From assembly GCF_001956585.1 (NCBI RefSeq), contig NZ_MSRR01000013.1, positions 62,001 to 126,000 on the forward strand: a DNA stretch of 64,000 bases, written 5' to 3'. The stretch's first letter is position 1; each line of letters starts with the position of its first letter. Origin of the DNA: Actinomyces naeslundii (GTDB lineage Bacteria; Actinomycetota; Actinomycetes; Actinomycetales; Actinomycetaceae). The translations under genes were made by a program, and so were the position numbers. This document shows, piece after piece, positions 26,943 through 36,667 of this stretch. The notes under the pieces are model-generated. The model made no database searches. It was not told where the DNA came from and saw nothing but the letters and a program-made list of their open reading frames with translations.

Positions 26943-28610
26943 ATGGGATCACGAGTGCAGCTGTACGCCGACATCCGCCACGACGCGCGAGTCGATGGCC
27001 TGTCCATCCGCGAGCTCGCCCGCAAACACGGAGTCCACCGCCGCACCGTCCGCCAGGCACTCGCCGCAGCCGAACCCCCACCCCGCAAGAAACCGGTCCG
27101 CACAGCACCGCGCCTGGACCCGTACAAGCCGGCGATCGACGAGATGCTCACCTATGACCTGACCGCGCCGCGCAAGCAGCGCCATACCGCGACCAGGATC
27201 CTGGCCCGGCTGCGCGACGAGCACGGCGCCACCGACCTGTCCTACTCCACGGTGCGGGACTACGTCCGGGTCAGGCGCGCGCAGATCGATCTGGAGGCCG
27301 GGCGCCGGGTGGAGGCGATGGTGCCGCAGGACCACGCCCCCGGCGCGGAGGCCGAGGTCGACTTCGGCGAGGTCTACGTCATCCTGGACGGCGTCAAGAC
27401 CAAGTGCCACATGTTCGTCTACCGCCTGTCCCACTCCGGCAAGGCCATCCACCGCGTCTACCCGACCGGCGGACAGGAGGCCTTCCTCGAAGGACACATC
27501 GAGGCCTTCCACGCCCTGGGCGGCATCCCCACCCGCCACATCCGCTACGACAACCTCACCTCCGCCGTCGTCCAGGTCATCCACGGCGGCGACCGGCTAC
27601 GCGACGAGAACGAACGCTGGGTGCTGTTCCGCTCCCACTACGGCTTCGACGCGTTCTACTGCCAGCCCGGCATCGACGGCGCCCACGAGAAAGGCGGCGT
27701 CGAGGGCGAGGTCGGATGGTTCCGCCGCAACCACCTCACCCCCATGCCCGAAGTCGCCACCCTGGACGAACTCAACGACAAGATCCGCGCCTGAGAGCAC
27801 GACGACAACACCCGCCGCATCACCGGCCACGCCAACACGATCGGGCAGGACCACCACGCCGAGCTGCCCCACCTGGCACCGTTGCCGGCCGACGACTTCG
27901 ACCCCGGCCTGATCCTCCACCCCCGCGTCGACCGCTCCGCCCTGATCACCGTCCGCATGGTCAAGTACTCCGTCCCCGCGCACCTCATCGGCCAACGCGT
28001 CCGCGTGTCCCTGCGGGCCTCGTGCGTGGTCGTGTTCGAGGGCCGCACCGTCCTCGCCACCCACCCTCGCCTCGGCACCCGTGGCGTGACCCGGGTCGAG
28101 CTGGACCACTACCTCGAAGTGCTGCGGCACAAGCCCGGCGCGTTCCGCGGCTCCACCGCCCTCGCGCAGGCCCGCGCCGCCGGAGCATTCACCGCGGCCC
28201 ACGACGCGTTCTGGGCCGCGGCCCGCAAGACCAGCGGCGACGTGGCCGGAACCCAAGCGTTGATCGACGTGCTCCTGCTCCACCGATCCCTCCCGTCCGA
28301 CGCGGTGATCGCCGGCATCACCTCGGCCCTGTCGGTGGGCGCGATCAGCCCCGACGTCGTCGCCGTCGAAGCCCGCCGCCATGCCACCACCCACACACCC
28401 GCCCCAGCCAGCCAGACCAGGGGCGGGACGGTCGTGAACCTGCCACCCCGACGCCCCACCAACCCGCACCAGGTCATCGCGCACCTGCCCGAAGACACCC
28501 GGCCCCTGCCCACCGTCACCGCCTACGACGAACTCCTGTGCCGACGCCAACCCGATCCCGCCCCGGCCCCCGCCGAGACTCACCACCACACCCCGACAGG
28601 AACCCCATGA
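26943..28610 (+). pseudogene. istA: IS21-family transposase IstA, interrupted by an in-frame TGA
   Basis: IstA is the DDE transposase of IS21 elements. N-terminal HTH with LSIRELARKHGVHRRTVRQAL, then the catalytic core: AEVDFGEVYV (first Asp), HIRYDNLTSAVV (second Asp region) and HEKGGVEGEVGWFRRNHLTP (Glu). At 27792-27794 the frame reads TGA just after KIRA, where IS21 relatives have a sense codon, most simply TGG; the frame then stays open to 28610 with normal IstA C-terminal sequence (RRITGHANTIG; VRMVKYSVPAHLIG). A shorter 283-residue product can still be made, but the C-terminal part is lost, so the element is probably no longer self-mobile unless the stop is read through. The end overlaps istB by 4 nt (ATGA). 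Confidence 0.85.
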
Positions 28611-29422
28611 CCACCACCAGCACCAGCCGTCCCGAGAGCCTTCGCCGTCGTCAGGGCCTCACCGAGCAAGCCGCGCAGGCCGCGATCGACCAAGCCTGCC
28701 GCCGGCTTCGGCTGCCCACGATCCGCGCCGTCGTCGACGACGCCGTGACGGCCGCCACCAAGGAACAACTCACCTACCAGGGCTTCCTCGCCGAACTCCT
28801 CCTGGCCGAGGTCGACGACCGCGACCGCCGCTCCACCCTGCGTCGCATCAAGAGCGCCGGCTTCCCCCGCGAGAAATGGCTCGCCGACTTCGACTTCACC
28901 GCGAACCCCAACATCAACCCGGCCACCATCAACGAGCTCGCCACCGGCGACTGGATCCGCCGCGGCGACCCGCTGTGCCTGATCGGGGGCTCCGGCACCG
29001 GCAAGTCCCACCTGCTCATCGCGCTCGGCACCGCCGCCGCCGAGCAGGGCTACCGCGTCCGATACACCCTCGCCACCCGGCTCGTGAACGAGCTCGTCGA
29101 AGCCGCCGACGAGAAACAACTCACCAAGACCATCAACCGCTACGGCCGCGTCGACCTCCTCGTAATTGACGAGCTCGGCTACCTGGAACTCGACCGGCGA
29201 GGCGCCGAACTGCTGTTCCAGGTCCTCACCGAACGAGAGGAGAAGAACGCCATCGCGATCGCCTCCAACCAGTCCTTCTCCGCCTGGACCGACACCTTCA
29301 CCGACCCCCGCATGTGCGCAGCAATCGTCGACCGCCTCACCTACAACGCCACCATCATCGAAACCGGCACAAACTCCTACCGCCTCGCCCACACCCGAGC
29401 CCGGGCATCTGTGATGGGGTGA
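28607..29422 (+). CDS. istB: IS21-family ATPase helper IstB
   Basis: 271 residues, AAA+ ATPase that assists IstA in target choice and strand transfer. Walker A LIGGSGTGKSHLLIALG, Walker B VDLLVIDELGYLELD, sensor region IAIASNQSFSAW and arginine-finger region DRLTYNATIIET. Intact. ATG overlaps the istA stop by 4 nt, so translation is coupled. Unlike normal IS21 elements, no terminal repeat follows; the convergent copA gene ends only 25 nt downstream. Confidence 0.93.
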   Translation: MTTTSTSRPESLRRRQGLTEQAAQAAIDQACRRLRLPTIRAVVDDAVTAATKEQLTYQGFLAELLLAEVDDRDRRSTLRRIKSAGFPREKWLADFDFTANPNINPATINELATGDWIRRGDPLCLIGGSGTGKSHLLIALGTAAAEQGYRVRYTLATRLVNELVEAADEKQLTKTINRYGRVDLLVIDELGYLELDRRGAELLFQVLTEREEKNAIAIASNQSFSAWTDTFTDPRMCAAIVDRLTYNATIIETGTNSYRLAHTRARASVMG

Positions 29423-29447
29423 ACAACGACCGGCTGGGCTCTTGGGG

Positions 29448-31925
29448 TCAGCGGTGACGGCGCAACCGCAGCGAGTTGGTGATCACGCTGACCGAACTGA
29501 GGGCCATGGCGGCGGCCGCGATGACGGGCGACAGCAGCCAGCCAAAGGCCGGGTAGAGGGCGCCGGCGGCCAGCGGGATACCGACCACGTTGTACACGAA
29601 CGCGAAGACCAGGTTCTGGCGGATGTTGCGCATCGTGTCGACCGACAGGTCGCGGGCCTTGACCAGGGCGGCCAGGTCACCGCCGAGCAGGGTCACGTCG
29701 GCGCTCTCGATGGCCACGTCGGTGCCGGTGCCCATGGCCACACCCACGTCGGCCACGGCGAGGGCGGGGGCGTCGTTGACGCCGTCGCCGGCCATAACGA
29801 CCGTGTGGCCCTGGGCCTGCAGGGCCTGCACGTGGCCGTGCTTCTGGTCGGGCAGGACGTCGGCGACGACCTGGTCGATGCGCAGCTCGTCGGCGATGGC
29901 CCGGGCGGTGGTGGCATTGTCGCCGGTGAGCATGACGACCTTCATCCCGCGCCGACGCAGGTCCTCGATCGCGCCGGCGGTGGTCGCCTTGAGCGGGTCG
30001 GCGATGGCCAGCACACTGGCGGGCCTGCCGTCGACGGCCACGACGATCGCGGTCGCGCCACGGCGACGGTAGGCCTCCACCACGGCGTCCAGGGCATGGG
30101 TGTCGACGTGCTGGCTGCCCAGGAAGGCGGGGCTGCCGACGAGCACGTGCTGACCGTCGACGGTGGCGCTGACACCGCCACCCGGGTGGGCGGCGAAATC
30201 GCTGGCCGCCGGCACCGTGCGTCCCGTCTGGCGGGCAGCATCGACCACCGCCCTGGCGAGGGGGTGTTCGGAGCCGGCCTCCACAGCCGCGGCGAGCAGC
30301 AGTGTCCGGGCATCCTCGTGGCCGTCGACGCCCTGCTGGTCGACCAGGCTGGGGCGGCCCTGGGTGAGGGTACCGGTCTTGTCGACGACGAGGGTGTCGA
30401 CCTTCTGCAGTCGTTCGAGGGCCTCGGCGTTCTTGACCAGCACGCCCTCGCTGGCGCCGCGCCCGACCCCGACCATGATCGACATTGGCGTGGCCAGACC
30501 CAGCGCACACGGGCAGGCGATGATCAGCACGCTGACGGCGGCCACGATCGCGAACGGCAGCCGCGGCTGCGGCCCGATCGCCAGCCACAACCCGAAGGTG
30601 GCCAGGGCGACGGCGATCACGACCGGCACGAACACCGCCGAGATCTTGTCGACCAGTCCCTGGATCGGAGCACGGGACCGCTGCGCCTGGGAGACCAGGT
30701 CGACGATCCGGGCCAGGGTCGAGTCGGCGCCCAGGCCAGTGGCCTCCACCACCAGGCTGCCGCCCTGGATGATCGTGCCGCCGATGACCCGGTCACCGGG
30801 GCTCTTGTCGACCGGAACCGGCTCGCCGGTGATCATCGACTCGTCCACATACGCGTGACCATCGACCACGGTGCCGTCGGCCGGCACCTTCTCGCCCGGC
30901 CGCACCCGGCACCGATCGCCCAGCTGCAGCTCGGCGGCCGGCACGTCGGTCTCGGTGCCGTCGGCCCCGATGCGGTGCGCGGTGGCCGGTGACAGGTCGA
31001 GCAGGGTGCGGATCGCACCGGAGGTCTGGTCGCGGGCCCGCAGCTCGAGGACCTGGCCGAGCAGCACCAGGGTGATGATGACTGCCGCGGCCTCGAAGTA
31101 GGTGCCGACCCGGCCGTCCATCGCCCGCATCCCGGACGGGAACAACCCCGGCGCCAGCACCGCGACCACGCTGTACAGCCACGCGGCACCGACACCCAAC
31201 GACACCAGGGTGAACATGTTCAGGTGACGGCTGACCACCGACTTCGCGCCGCGCACGAAGAACGGCCACCCAGCCCACCACACCACCGGCGTCGACAGGG
31301 CCAGCTCGAGCCACGGCGCGACGCTGCCGGGCAGCGCACGCCCCAGCACCATGGGAACCATCACCATCGCCACCAGCGGCACGCTCAGCACCGCCGCCAC
31401 CCGGAACCGGCGACGCATGTCGACGAGCTCCTGGTTCGGGCCGTCGTCGAGCCCGGCCGAGACCCGCTCCAGCGCCATGCCACAGATCGGGCAGTCACCG
31501 GGGCCGTCGCTGCGGACCTCGGGGTGCATCGGGCAGGTCCAGTCCCCTGCAGCGACCGCACCGGCCACCACCGCCGGCTCGCCGGTGGGGTGCTGGTGGT
31601 CGTGGTGCTGTGCGGCCGGCGCGTCCCCACCGTCGGCGGGTTGCAGGAACATCCCGCACTTGGGGCAGCGTCCCGGGTGGTCGCTGGTCACCTCGGGGTG
31701 CATCGGGCAGAGCCACGTGCCCTTGTCGTGGGTGTCGTGCTGCTGGGCATGTCCGTTCTGGCGGCCGTGTCCGTGCTGGTGGGTGGCGGGTGCAGCGTCG
31801 GCATCGACGAGGAACATGCCGCACTCGGGGCAGCGGCCGGGCTGGTCGCTGGTCACCTCGGGGTGCATCGGGCACGTGTAGCGGGTGGTGTGGTCGTGGG
31901 TGGCGGTGGCTGCCGGGTGGTTCAT
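29448..31925 (-). CDS. copA: Copper-exporting P1B-type ATPase with three heavy-metal binding repeats
   Basis: 825 residues. The N-terminus has three heavy-metal-binding (YHS-like) repeats with the core CPMHPEV..D.PG.CP.CGM (residues 16-40, 71-95 and 129-151), separated by His-rich linkers such as [11 protein letters not shown]. Then come the P1B ATPase parts: membrane site [11 protein letters not shown] (around residue 470), phosphorylation site DKTGTLTQG (around 514), [10 protein letters not shown] and [19 protein letters not shown] and the SEHP motif mark it as a Cu(I)/heavy-metal pump; copper is inferred from CPC and the neighbours. GAGGAG precedes the ATG. It is the second gene of a minus-strand unit with the small His-rich membrane protein. 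Confidence 0.93.
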   Translation of the reverse strand: MNHPAATATHDHTTRYTCPMHPEVTSDQPGRCPECGMFLVDADAAPATHQHGHGRQNGHAQQHDTHDKGTWLCPMHPEVTSDHPGRCPKCGMFLQPADGGDAPAAQHHDHQHPTGEPAVVAGAVAAGDWTCPMHPEVRSDGPGDCPICGMALERVSAGLDDGPNQELVDMRRRFRVAAVLSVPLVAMVMVPMVLGRALPGSVAPWLELALSTPVVWWAGWPFFVRGAKSVVSRHLNMFTLVSLGVGAAWLYSVVAVLAPGLFPSGMRAMDGRVGTYFEAAAVIITLVLLGQVLELRARDQTSGAIRTLLDLSPATAHRIGADGTETDVPAAELQLGDRCRVRPGEKVPADGTVVDGHAYVDESMITGEPVPVDKSPGDRVIGGTIIQGGSLVVEATGLGADSTLARIVDLVSQAQRSRAPIQGLVDKISAVFVPVVIAVALATFGLWLAIGPQPRLPFAIVAAVSVLIIACPCALGLATPMSIMVGVGRGASEGVLVKNAEALERLQKVDTLVVDKTGTLTQGRPSLVDQQGVDGHEDARTLLLAAAVEAGSEHPLARAVVDAARQTGRTVPAASDFAAHPGGGVSATVDGQHVLVGSPAFLGSQHVDTHALDAVVEAYRRRGATAIVVAVDGRPASVLAIADPLKATTAGAIEDLRRRGMKVVMLTGDNATTARAIADELRIDQVVADVLPDQKHGHVQALQAQGHTVVMAGDGVNDAPALAVADVGVAMGTGTDVAIESADVTLLGGDLAALVKARDLSVDTMRNIRQNLVFAFVYNVVGIPLAAGALYPAFGWLLSPVIAAAAMALSSVSVITNSLRLRRHR

Positions 31926-31970
31926 GGGTTGCTCCTCGAGACGGTGCTGCCGGTGGATGGCGGGCGGTGG

Positions 31971-32285
31971 TCAGTGCTGGGATCCGTGGTCCATCATGCG
32001 CATCATCAGCCACATCATGAGCATGCAGCTGATGGCGGGCACGAGGGCGGCCAGGACACCGCCGGCGGCGAGGCTGGCACGTCCGGCCCACAGGTAGCCG
32101 GCGACCACGAGCAGCATCGGTGCGCACATCAGCAGGTGCATCCAGTGGTGGGACTTGCCGTGCTGGTGGGAGTTGCCGTGCTGGTGGGTGGTGCTGGTGG
32201 GGTCCTGGTCGGTCATTGGGCCGGTAAGGGGCTGGCGGGGGGCCTCGCCGAAGGAGCGGGGGGCCTGGTCGGGGCTCGTGTACAT
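31971..32285 (-). CDS. Small His-rich membrane protein (DUF2933-like)
   Basis: 104 residues. His-rich N-terminal part (HQHGNSHQHGKSHHWMH) followed by two hydrophobic segments (LLMCAPMLLVVAGYLWAG and a Met-rich one, LVPAISCMLMMWLMMRMM). Small His/Met-rich membrane proteins of this kind occur beside copper pumps and may pass or buffer Cu ions; the exact family and role are inferred. ATG at 32285 is preferred (AAGGAC 6 nt upstream) over 32216, which lacks a site. It is 45 nt upstream of copA on the same strand and has a copper-type operator at 32369-32385. Confidence 0.65.
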   Translation of the reverse strand: MYTSPDQAPRSFGEAPRQPLTGPMTDQDPTSTTHQHGNSHQHGKSHHWMHLLMCAPMLLVVAGYLWAGRASLAAGGVLAALVPAISCMLMMWLMMRMMDHGSQH

Positions 32286-32368
32286 GGCGTGTCCTTGTCT
32301 GCTCGGGGAAGGGGTTTTCCTTCCACTTCCACGGTGACGGGGCGAGGTCAATGAGCTCGCGAGGTTTG

Positions 32369-32385
32369 GTGAAGGTCTGGTCAAG
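32369..32385. promoter_or_regulatory. Candidate CopR-type operator, copA unit
   Basis: GTGAAGGTCTGGTCAAG, a direct repeat GT(G/C)AAG-N5-GTCAAG on an 11-nt period, 84 nt upstream of the His-rich membrane protein start. OmpR-family regulators typically bind such paired direct repeats; two related copies precede the other copper units. Confidence 0.6.
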
Positions 32386-32472
32386 CTCTGCAGACGGCGA
32401 TGGTGAGGCTGCCGCAAGGGGGCAGCCGCGCCATCAGGGCAGGCGTGGGTGGCCGACATCGGCCGGGAGATG

Positions 32473-33957
32473 TCAGTAGCGCAGGGTCGTCATCATGCCG
32501 AGTTCGGCGTGGTAGATGTTGTGGCAGTGCAGCATCCAGGTGCCGGGGTTGTCGGCCTGCAGGTCGGCCTCGACGGTCTCCATGGGGCGGATCAGGACGG
32601 TGTCCTTGCGCAGCCCGTCGCTGCCGGGCAGGGCCCAAGTGTGGCCGTGGATGTGCATGGGGTGGGCCATCATCGTCATGTTCGTCATCCGCAGCCGCAC
32701 GCGCTGGCCGCGGCTGAGCGCCAGTGGGGTGTCCTCGCCGAAGCGTTTGCCGTTGAGGCCCCACGCGTAGGGCTTCATCTGGCCGTTGAGTGCCACGTCG
32801 AGGGTGGTGTCGGGCTTGCGGTCGGGCAGTCGGGCGCTGTCGGCGGGCTTGAGCTGGGTGGTCAGCAGGGCCTTGCCGTCGAGTTCTGCGATGCGGGTGT
32901 CCGGGGCCGGGACGTTGCCGGAGCCGGTGCGCACGATGGCGCGGGCCAGGGTGCCCTTCTTGCCCTCGGGCGCGGCCTGCAGCACGAACACGCCGTCGCC
33001 GAGGGTGATGGTCGCATCCAGTCGTTCTCCCATCGCGAGGTAGACGGCGCTGGCCTGGGTGGGGGTCACAGGGAACCCGTCGGTGTGGGTGACGGTGAGT
33101 CGATGGCCCTGCAGGGCGAGCTTGAAGATGGTGTCGGAGGAGGCGTTGACGACGCGCAGTCGTACCTTCTGCCCGGGCTTGGCGGTCAGGGTGCGGGGCG
33201 CGGCGGGGACGCGGCCGTTGACGAGGTAGTGGGGGTAGGTGACGTCCCCGGCGTCACCCAAGGGTGACATGCCGTGGTCCATGCCGCCCATGTCGTGGTT
33301 CATGCCGCTGGACACGGTGCCGTTCTGGGCCTTGAACGCGGCGAGGATGTCATCGGGTGAGGTGCCCACGCCATCGGCCCAGTCGTCGAGGGTGATGATC
33401 CACTCGTGGTCGTAGCGGCCGGGTTCAGCGGGGTCGTCGATGACCAGCGGCCGGTACAGGCCGCGGTCGATCTGCACCCCGGTGTGGGGGTGGAAGAAGT
33501 AGGTGCCGGGGTCGGGGGCGACGAACTGGTAGGTGAAGCTGCTGCCGGCCTCGATGGGTTGCTGGGTGACGCCGGGCACGCCGTCGCTTGGCTGGCGCAG
33601 CGCGATGCCGTGCCAGTGGACGGAGGTGCTGGTGGGAAGCTTGTTCTCGACGCGGACCTGCAGCAGGTCTCCGGCGCGGGCCCGCAGGACGGGGGCGTCG
33701 AGGGTCTCGTCGTAGGCCCAAGTCCTGGCTGTGACGCCGCCCAGATCGAGGGTGACCGGCCGGGGCGTGAGGACGTGGTTGACGGTCTTCGTGCCGGGGG
33801 CTGCGACCAGCGGGGTCTGGCTGGGGATCGTCAATGGGGAGTTCGGCGCGGCGGGTGCTGCGGCCGGGGTGTTCTTGGCGCCGCAGGCGCTCAAGGCCCC
33901 TGCCGAGGCCAGGCCGAGACCGGTGAACAGGACGTGGCGGCGGGAAAGTGTGTTCAT
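32473..33957 (-). CDS. Multicopper oxidase, Tat-exported lipoprotein
   Basis: 494 residues. Tat signal SRRHVLFTGLGLASAGALSACG with a lipobox-like Cys, so it should be exported folded and lipid-anchored. All four copper-site clusters are present: HWHG (about residue 110), FFHPHTG (about 155), HPMHIHGHTW (about 429) and MLHCHNIYHAELGMM (about 475), the last with the type 1 Cys, His and Met ligands. Such CueO-like enzymes oxidise Cu(I) to the less toxic Cu(II) at the cell surface. AAGGAC precedes the ATG. It has its own operator at 34002-34018 and lies downstream of the sensor kinase on the same strand. Confidence 0.92.
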   Translation of the reverse strand: MNTLSRRHVLFTGLGLASAGALSACGAKNTPAAAPAAPNSPLTIPSQTPLVAAPGTKTVNHVLTPRPVTLDLGGVTARTWAYDETLDAPVLRARAGDLLQVRVENKLPTSTSVHWHGIALRQPSDGVPGVTQQPIEAGSSFTYQFVAPDPGTYFFHPHTGVQIDRGLYRPLVIDDPAEPGRYDHEWIITLDDWADGVGTSPDDILAAFKAQNGTVSSGMNHDMGGMDHGMSPLGDAGDVTYPHYLVNGRVPAAPRTLTAKPGQKVRLRVVNASSDTIFKLALQGHRLTVTHTDGFPVTPTQASAVYLAMGERLDATITLGDGVFVLQAAPEGKKGTLARAIVRTGSGNVPAPDTRIAELDGKALLTTQLKPADSARLPDRKPDTTLDVALNGQMKPYAWGLNGKRFGEDTPLALSRGQRVRLRMTNMTMMAHPMHIHGHTWALPGSDGLRKDTVLIRPMETVEADLQADNPGTWMLHCHNIYHAELGMMTTLRY

Positions 33958-34001
33958 GTCCTTGAGCCTGTCGGGCCCGGATGAAGCCCCGGCAGGGGTT
34001 G

Positions 34002-34018
34002 GTCAAGATCTGGTCAAG
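34002..34018. promoter_or_regulatory. Candidate CopR-type operator, multicopper oxidase
   Basis: GTCAAGATCTGGTCAAG, two perfect GTCAAG half-sites on an 11-nt period, 45 nt upstream of the oxidase start and overlapping the 3' end of the kinase gene. Confidence 0.65.
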
Positions 34019-35123
34019 AAGTCACGGTGGGCAGGGTCAGCGCGAAGGTTGCGCCGTGGCCGGGGCCGTCGCTGTGGGCCGTCAGGTCACCGCCGTGGGC
34101 GCGGGCAATGGCCCTGGAGATCGCCAGGCCGACACCGGTTCCACCGTCGACGTCGCGAGTGCGGGTGCCCTCGACGCGGTAGAAGCGTTCGAAGACGTGG
34201 GTGAGGGCCTCGGTGGGGATGCCGACGCCGTTGTCGGTGACGCGGACCACGGCCCGGTCGTGCTCGTGTCTCATCGCGACCTCGACCCGGTTGCCGCCCA
34301 CCGTGTGTTGCAGGGCGTTGCGCAGCAGGTTGTCCAGGACTTGCCCGATGCGAGCGGCATCCACGTCGACGCGCAGGCCGGGAACGGTCTGGGCGTGCAG
34401 CGTCACCCCGGCGGCGTCGTAGGCGTGCCGGGCTGCGGCGACGCTGGCCGTCACGATCTGGTCGAGGTCCTGGTGGCTCAGCGACAGTGGGATGCTGCCT
34501 TCCTCGGCGCGGGAGACCTCAGAGATGTCGGCGGCCAGGGCGGCCAGCCGCTGGTTCTGCCGTAGCAGGATCTCGACGTTTGCGGGGGTGAAGTCGACCA
34601 CACCGTCCTGCAGTCCTTCGAGGGTGACCTGGGTGGCGGCCAGCGGGGTGCGCAGCTCATGGCCCAGGTCGGTGAGCATGCGTCGTCGGGTCTGCTCCGT
34701 GGAGGCGATCTGGCTGGCCATGTGGTTAAAGGCGTCGGCGACCTGGGCCAGCTCGGGGCTGGCCGAGGTCATCATGACGGGTTGGTCGTAGTGTCCGGCG
34801 GCGACATGTTGGGCGCCGTCCACGAGGGCTTCGACCCCGCGCGACAGGTTCCGGTTGAGGACGGTGGCGACCCCGAGGGCGGCGAGCATCGCGGTGCCCA
34901 GACCCACGGCCAGTGACACCAGGCCCGCGTCGTGGAAGGCCTGCTGAGCGTGCTCGACGACATCGGGCTGGGCGTGGCCGGCTTCGAGCATGTGCATCCG
35001 GAACCATGCCGGGCCGACCAGCAGTGCCGTCAGCACCGTGGTGGCGGCCATCGCCGCCACCACGGCCATCTGGGTCCACAGCAGTCGGCGTCCCCAACTG
35101 CCGCGCGGGTTGCGCGGCATCAC
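34014..35123 (-). CDS. Sensor histidine kinase, copper-type
   Basis: 369 residues. Two N-terminal membrane segments flank a short outer loop (about 45 residues, with HMLEAGHAQPDVVEHAQQ), then HAMP, the dimerisation helix with the phospho-acceptor His in LGHELRTPLAATQVTL, and the ATPase domain with N-box DNLLRNALQH and G-boxes VTDNGVGIP and GTGVGLAISRAIARAHGG. It should sense copper outside the cytoplasm, by analogy with CusS/CopS; this is inferred from the neighbours. The start overlaps the response regulator stop by 4 nt. Confidence 0.9.
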   Translation of the reverse strand: MMPRNPRGSWGRRLLWTQMAVVAAMAATTVLTALLVGPAWFRMHMLEAGHAQPDVVEHAQQAFHDAGLVSLAVGLGTAMLAALGVATVLNRNLSRGVEALVDGAQHVAAGHYDQPVMMTSASPELAQVADAFNHMASQIASTEQTRRRMLTDLGHELRTPLAATQVTLEGLQDGVVDFTPANVEILLRQNQRLAALAADISEVSRAEEGSIPLSLSHQDLDQIVTASVAAARHAYDAAGVTLHAQTVPGLRVDVDAARIGQVLDNLLRNALQHTVGGNRVEVAMRHEHDRAVVRVTDNGVGIPTEALTHVFERFYRVEGTRTRDVDGGTGVGLAISRAIARAHGGDLTAHSDGPGHGATFALTLPTVTS

Positions 35124-35836
35124 TGCCCTTGGCCCATCCGGTAGCCGACGCCGCGCACCGTCTGCACGAACCGGGGCTGGGAGGGGTCGTCACCGAGCTT
35201 CTTGCGCAGGTGCGCGATGTGCACGTCGACCAGGTGGTCGTCGCCGACCCAGTCCTCGCCCCACACGGCGTCGGTGAGCTGGCGGCGGTTCAGCACCCAG
35301 CCGGGGTGTTCCGCCAGGGCCTGCAACAGGTCGAACTCGGTACGGGTCAGCTCCACCGGTGACGCGTCGAGCTCCACCCGACGCGACGACGGGTCCAGGG
35401 TGAGGGCGCCGATGCGGTGCACCACCGCGGCCGTGGCGCCCGTACTTCCGGCGCGGGGGCGTCTCAGCAGCACCTGGATGCGAGCCACCAGCTCACGCGG
35501 GCTGAACGGTTTGGTCATGTAGTCGTCCGCGCCGACCGACAACCCGATCAGCTTGTCGACCTCGTCGGCGCGGGCCGTGAGCATCAACACGTAGCAGTCG
35601 CTGAAGGTGCGCAGCTGGCGGCACACCTCCACCCCGTCCATGCCCGGCAGGCCCAGGTCCAGCACCACCACGTCGGGGGCCGTGGCCCGGACAAGGTCAA
35701 GCGCGGCCAGCCCGTCCCCGCAGGTCTGGGCCGACATGCCGGCCCGCTCGAGGTAGTTCTTCACCGTGCCCGACAGCACCGGCTCGTCGTCGACGACCAG
35801 GACACTCGGTACAACCGCAACAGAAGCGCTGTTCAT
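35120..35836 (-). CDS. OmpR-family response regulator, copper-type
   Basis: 238 residues. Receiver domain with acidic pair VVDDEP, phospho-acceptor Asp in VVVLDLGLPGMDGV and Lys in YMTKPFSPRE; C-terminal winged helix with RTEFDLLQALAEHPGWVLNR and VDVHIAHLRKKLG, ending VRGVGYRMG. It likely binds the GTCAAG-N5-GTCAAG sites before the three copper units. GAGG precedes the ATG. It is 32 nt downstream of the Met-rich membrane gene and overlaps the kinase gene by 4 nt. Confidence 0.93.
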   Translation of the reverse strand: MNSASVAVVPSVLVVDDEPVLSGTVKNYLERAGMSAQTCGDGLAALDLVRATAPDVVVLDLGLPGMDGVEVCRQLRTFSDCYVLMLTARADEVDKLIGLSVGADDYMTKPFSPRELVARIQVLLRRPRAGSTGATAAVVHRIGALTLDPSSRRVELDASPVELTRTEFDLLQALAEHPGWVLNRRQLTDAVWGEDWVGDDHLVDVHIAHLRKKLGDDPSQPRFVQTVRGVGYRMGQGQ

Positions 35837-35867
35837 GACACCACCTCACCACGGACCCGGCCGGGGA

Positions 35868-36587
35868 TCAATTCGACGGGGCGGAGCTGGGCATCATCGT
35901 CGAGTGGTCCATGTCCGTCATGCCACCCATGTCGTGGTTCATGCCGGACATGCTGCCCATGTCGTGCTGCACCGAGGCCGGCGCCTTCGGCGAATAGCCC
36001 ATGACGGCAGGGTCGAGCATGCCGAAGATCATCGCGACGTGGGCCACCACCAGGAACACCGCCACCATCGCCACGTGCAGGCGCAGGCGCCCGGTCTCGT
36101 CGCGGCCCAAGAGCTCGGCCTCCAGCAGGCTGATCACCAGCATCGGCACGCCACCGGCCAGGTACGACAGGACAGCGATCACGTCCGCGGGGCCACGCCA
36201 GCCACCATTGACCGTCAGCGGAACCACGGCAGTGATAAGCAGGTGCAGGCCGATGAACACCCACACCGGCCCGGCCAGCAACCCGGCCCAGTGGCCCACC
36301 TTCGTCACCCATCCCGGCGCCGGACGCTCACCCCGACGAGCCAACAGCATCACCAACTCGGTGATCGCGAGCGTCTCGGCCAGCACGACCGGAAGCGCCA
36401 TGAACAACAGCAGGTTCCACGGCTGACGCACGGCCAACAGCCCCATGTAGTGGGTCATCGGCATGCCCTCCATCCCCGACCCGGAGGTCAGGTCAGGGGC
36501 GGCCAGGGCCAGGGCGGCAGCTGCGATGGTGCCGACACCCAGGGCAACCAGCGGCACGGTACGGGAAGAGTTCTCGTTCGAGGTCAT
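35868..36587 (-). CDS. Met-rich multi-spanning membrane protein, copper operon
   Basis: 239 residues with about five to six membrane segments, e.g. TVPLVALGVGTIAAAALALA near the N-terminus, LLLFMALPVVLAETLAITEL and VAMVAVFLVVAHVAMIFGML. The C-terminus is rich in Met, His and Asp (HDMGSMSGMNHDMGGMTDMD), a likely copper-binding tail. I do not recognise the family; the tail and position point to copper handling. Start ATG 36587 is preferred to 36626 because the extra 13 residues are unlike a membrane N-terminus. It is the first gene of the regulator/kinase unit. Confidence 0.65.
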   Translation of the reverse strand: MTSNENSSRTVPLVALGVGTIAAAALALAAPDLTSGSGMEGMPMTHYMGLLAVRQPWNLLLFMALPVVLAETLAITELVMLLARRGERPAPGWVTKVGHWAGLLAGPVWVFIGLHLLITAVVPLTVNGGWRGPADVIAVLSYLAGGVPMLVISLLEAELLGRDETGRLRLHVAMVAVFLVVAHVAMIFGMLDPAVMGYSPKAPASVQHDMGSMSGMNHDMGGMTDMDHSTMMPSSAPSN

Positions 36588-36632
36588 GGCCACAAGCCTC
36601 GAAGCCCCACACCAAGGTCGGGGCAAGGGAAT

Positions 36633-36649
36633 GTGAAGATTCGGTCAAG
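36633..36649. promoter_or_regulatory. Candidate CopR-type operator, regulator unit
   Basis: GTGAAGATTCGGTCAAG, the third copy of the direct-repeat motif, 46 nt upstream of the first gene of the regulatory unit. It suggests autoregulation. Confidence 0.6.
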
Positions 36650-36667
36650 CCGGTCTCCGGGTAGACA

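Noticed and set aside
26516-27151. A 211-residue minus-strand frame overlapping the start of istA.
   Set aside because: Only its last ~44 codons resemble anything (the PH-like family); the rest is antisense to istA and the IS end.
29423-29447. Right end of the IS21 element directly after istB.
   Set aside because: No copy of the terminal repeat is seen in the 25 nt before copA; the matching repeat lies at 36668-36718.
29442-32354. Long plus-strand frames across copA and the small membrane gene.
   Set aside because: Antisense to CopA, His/Gly-rich, no domain, no ribosome site.
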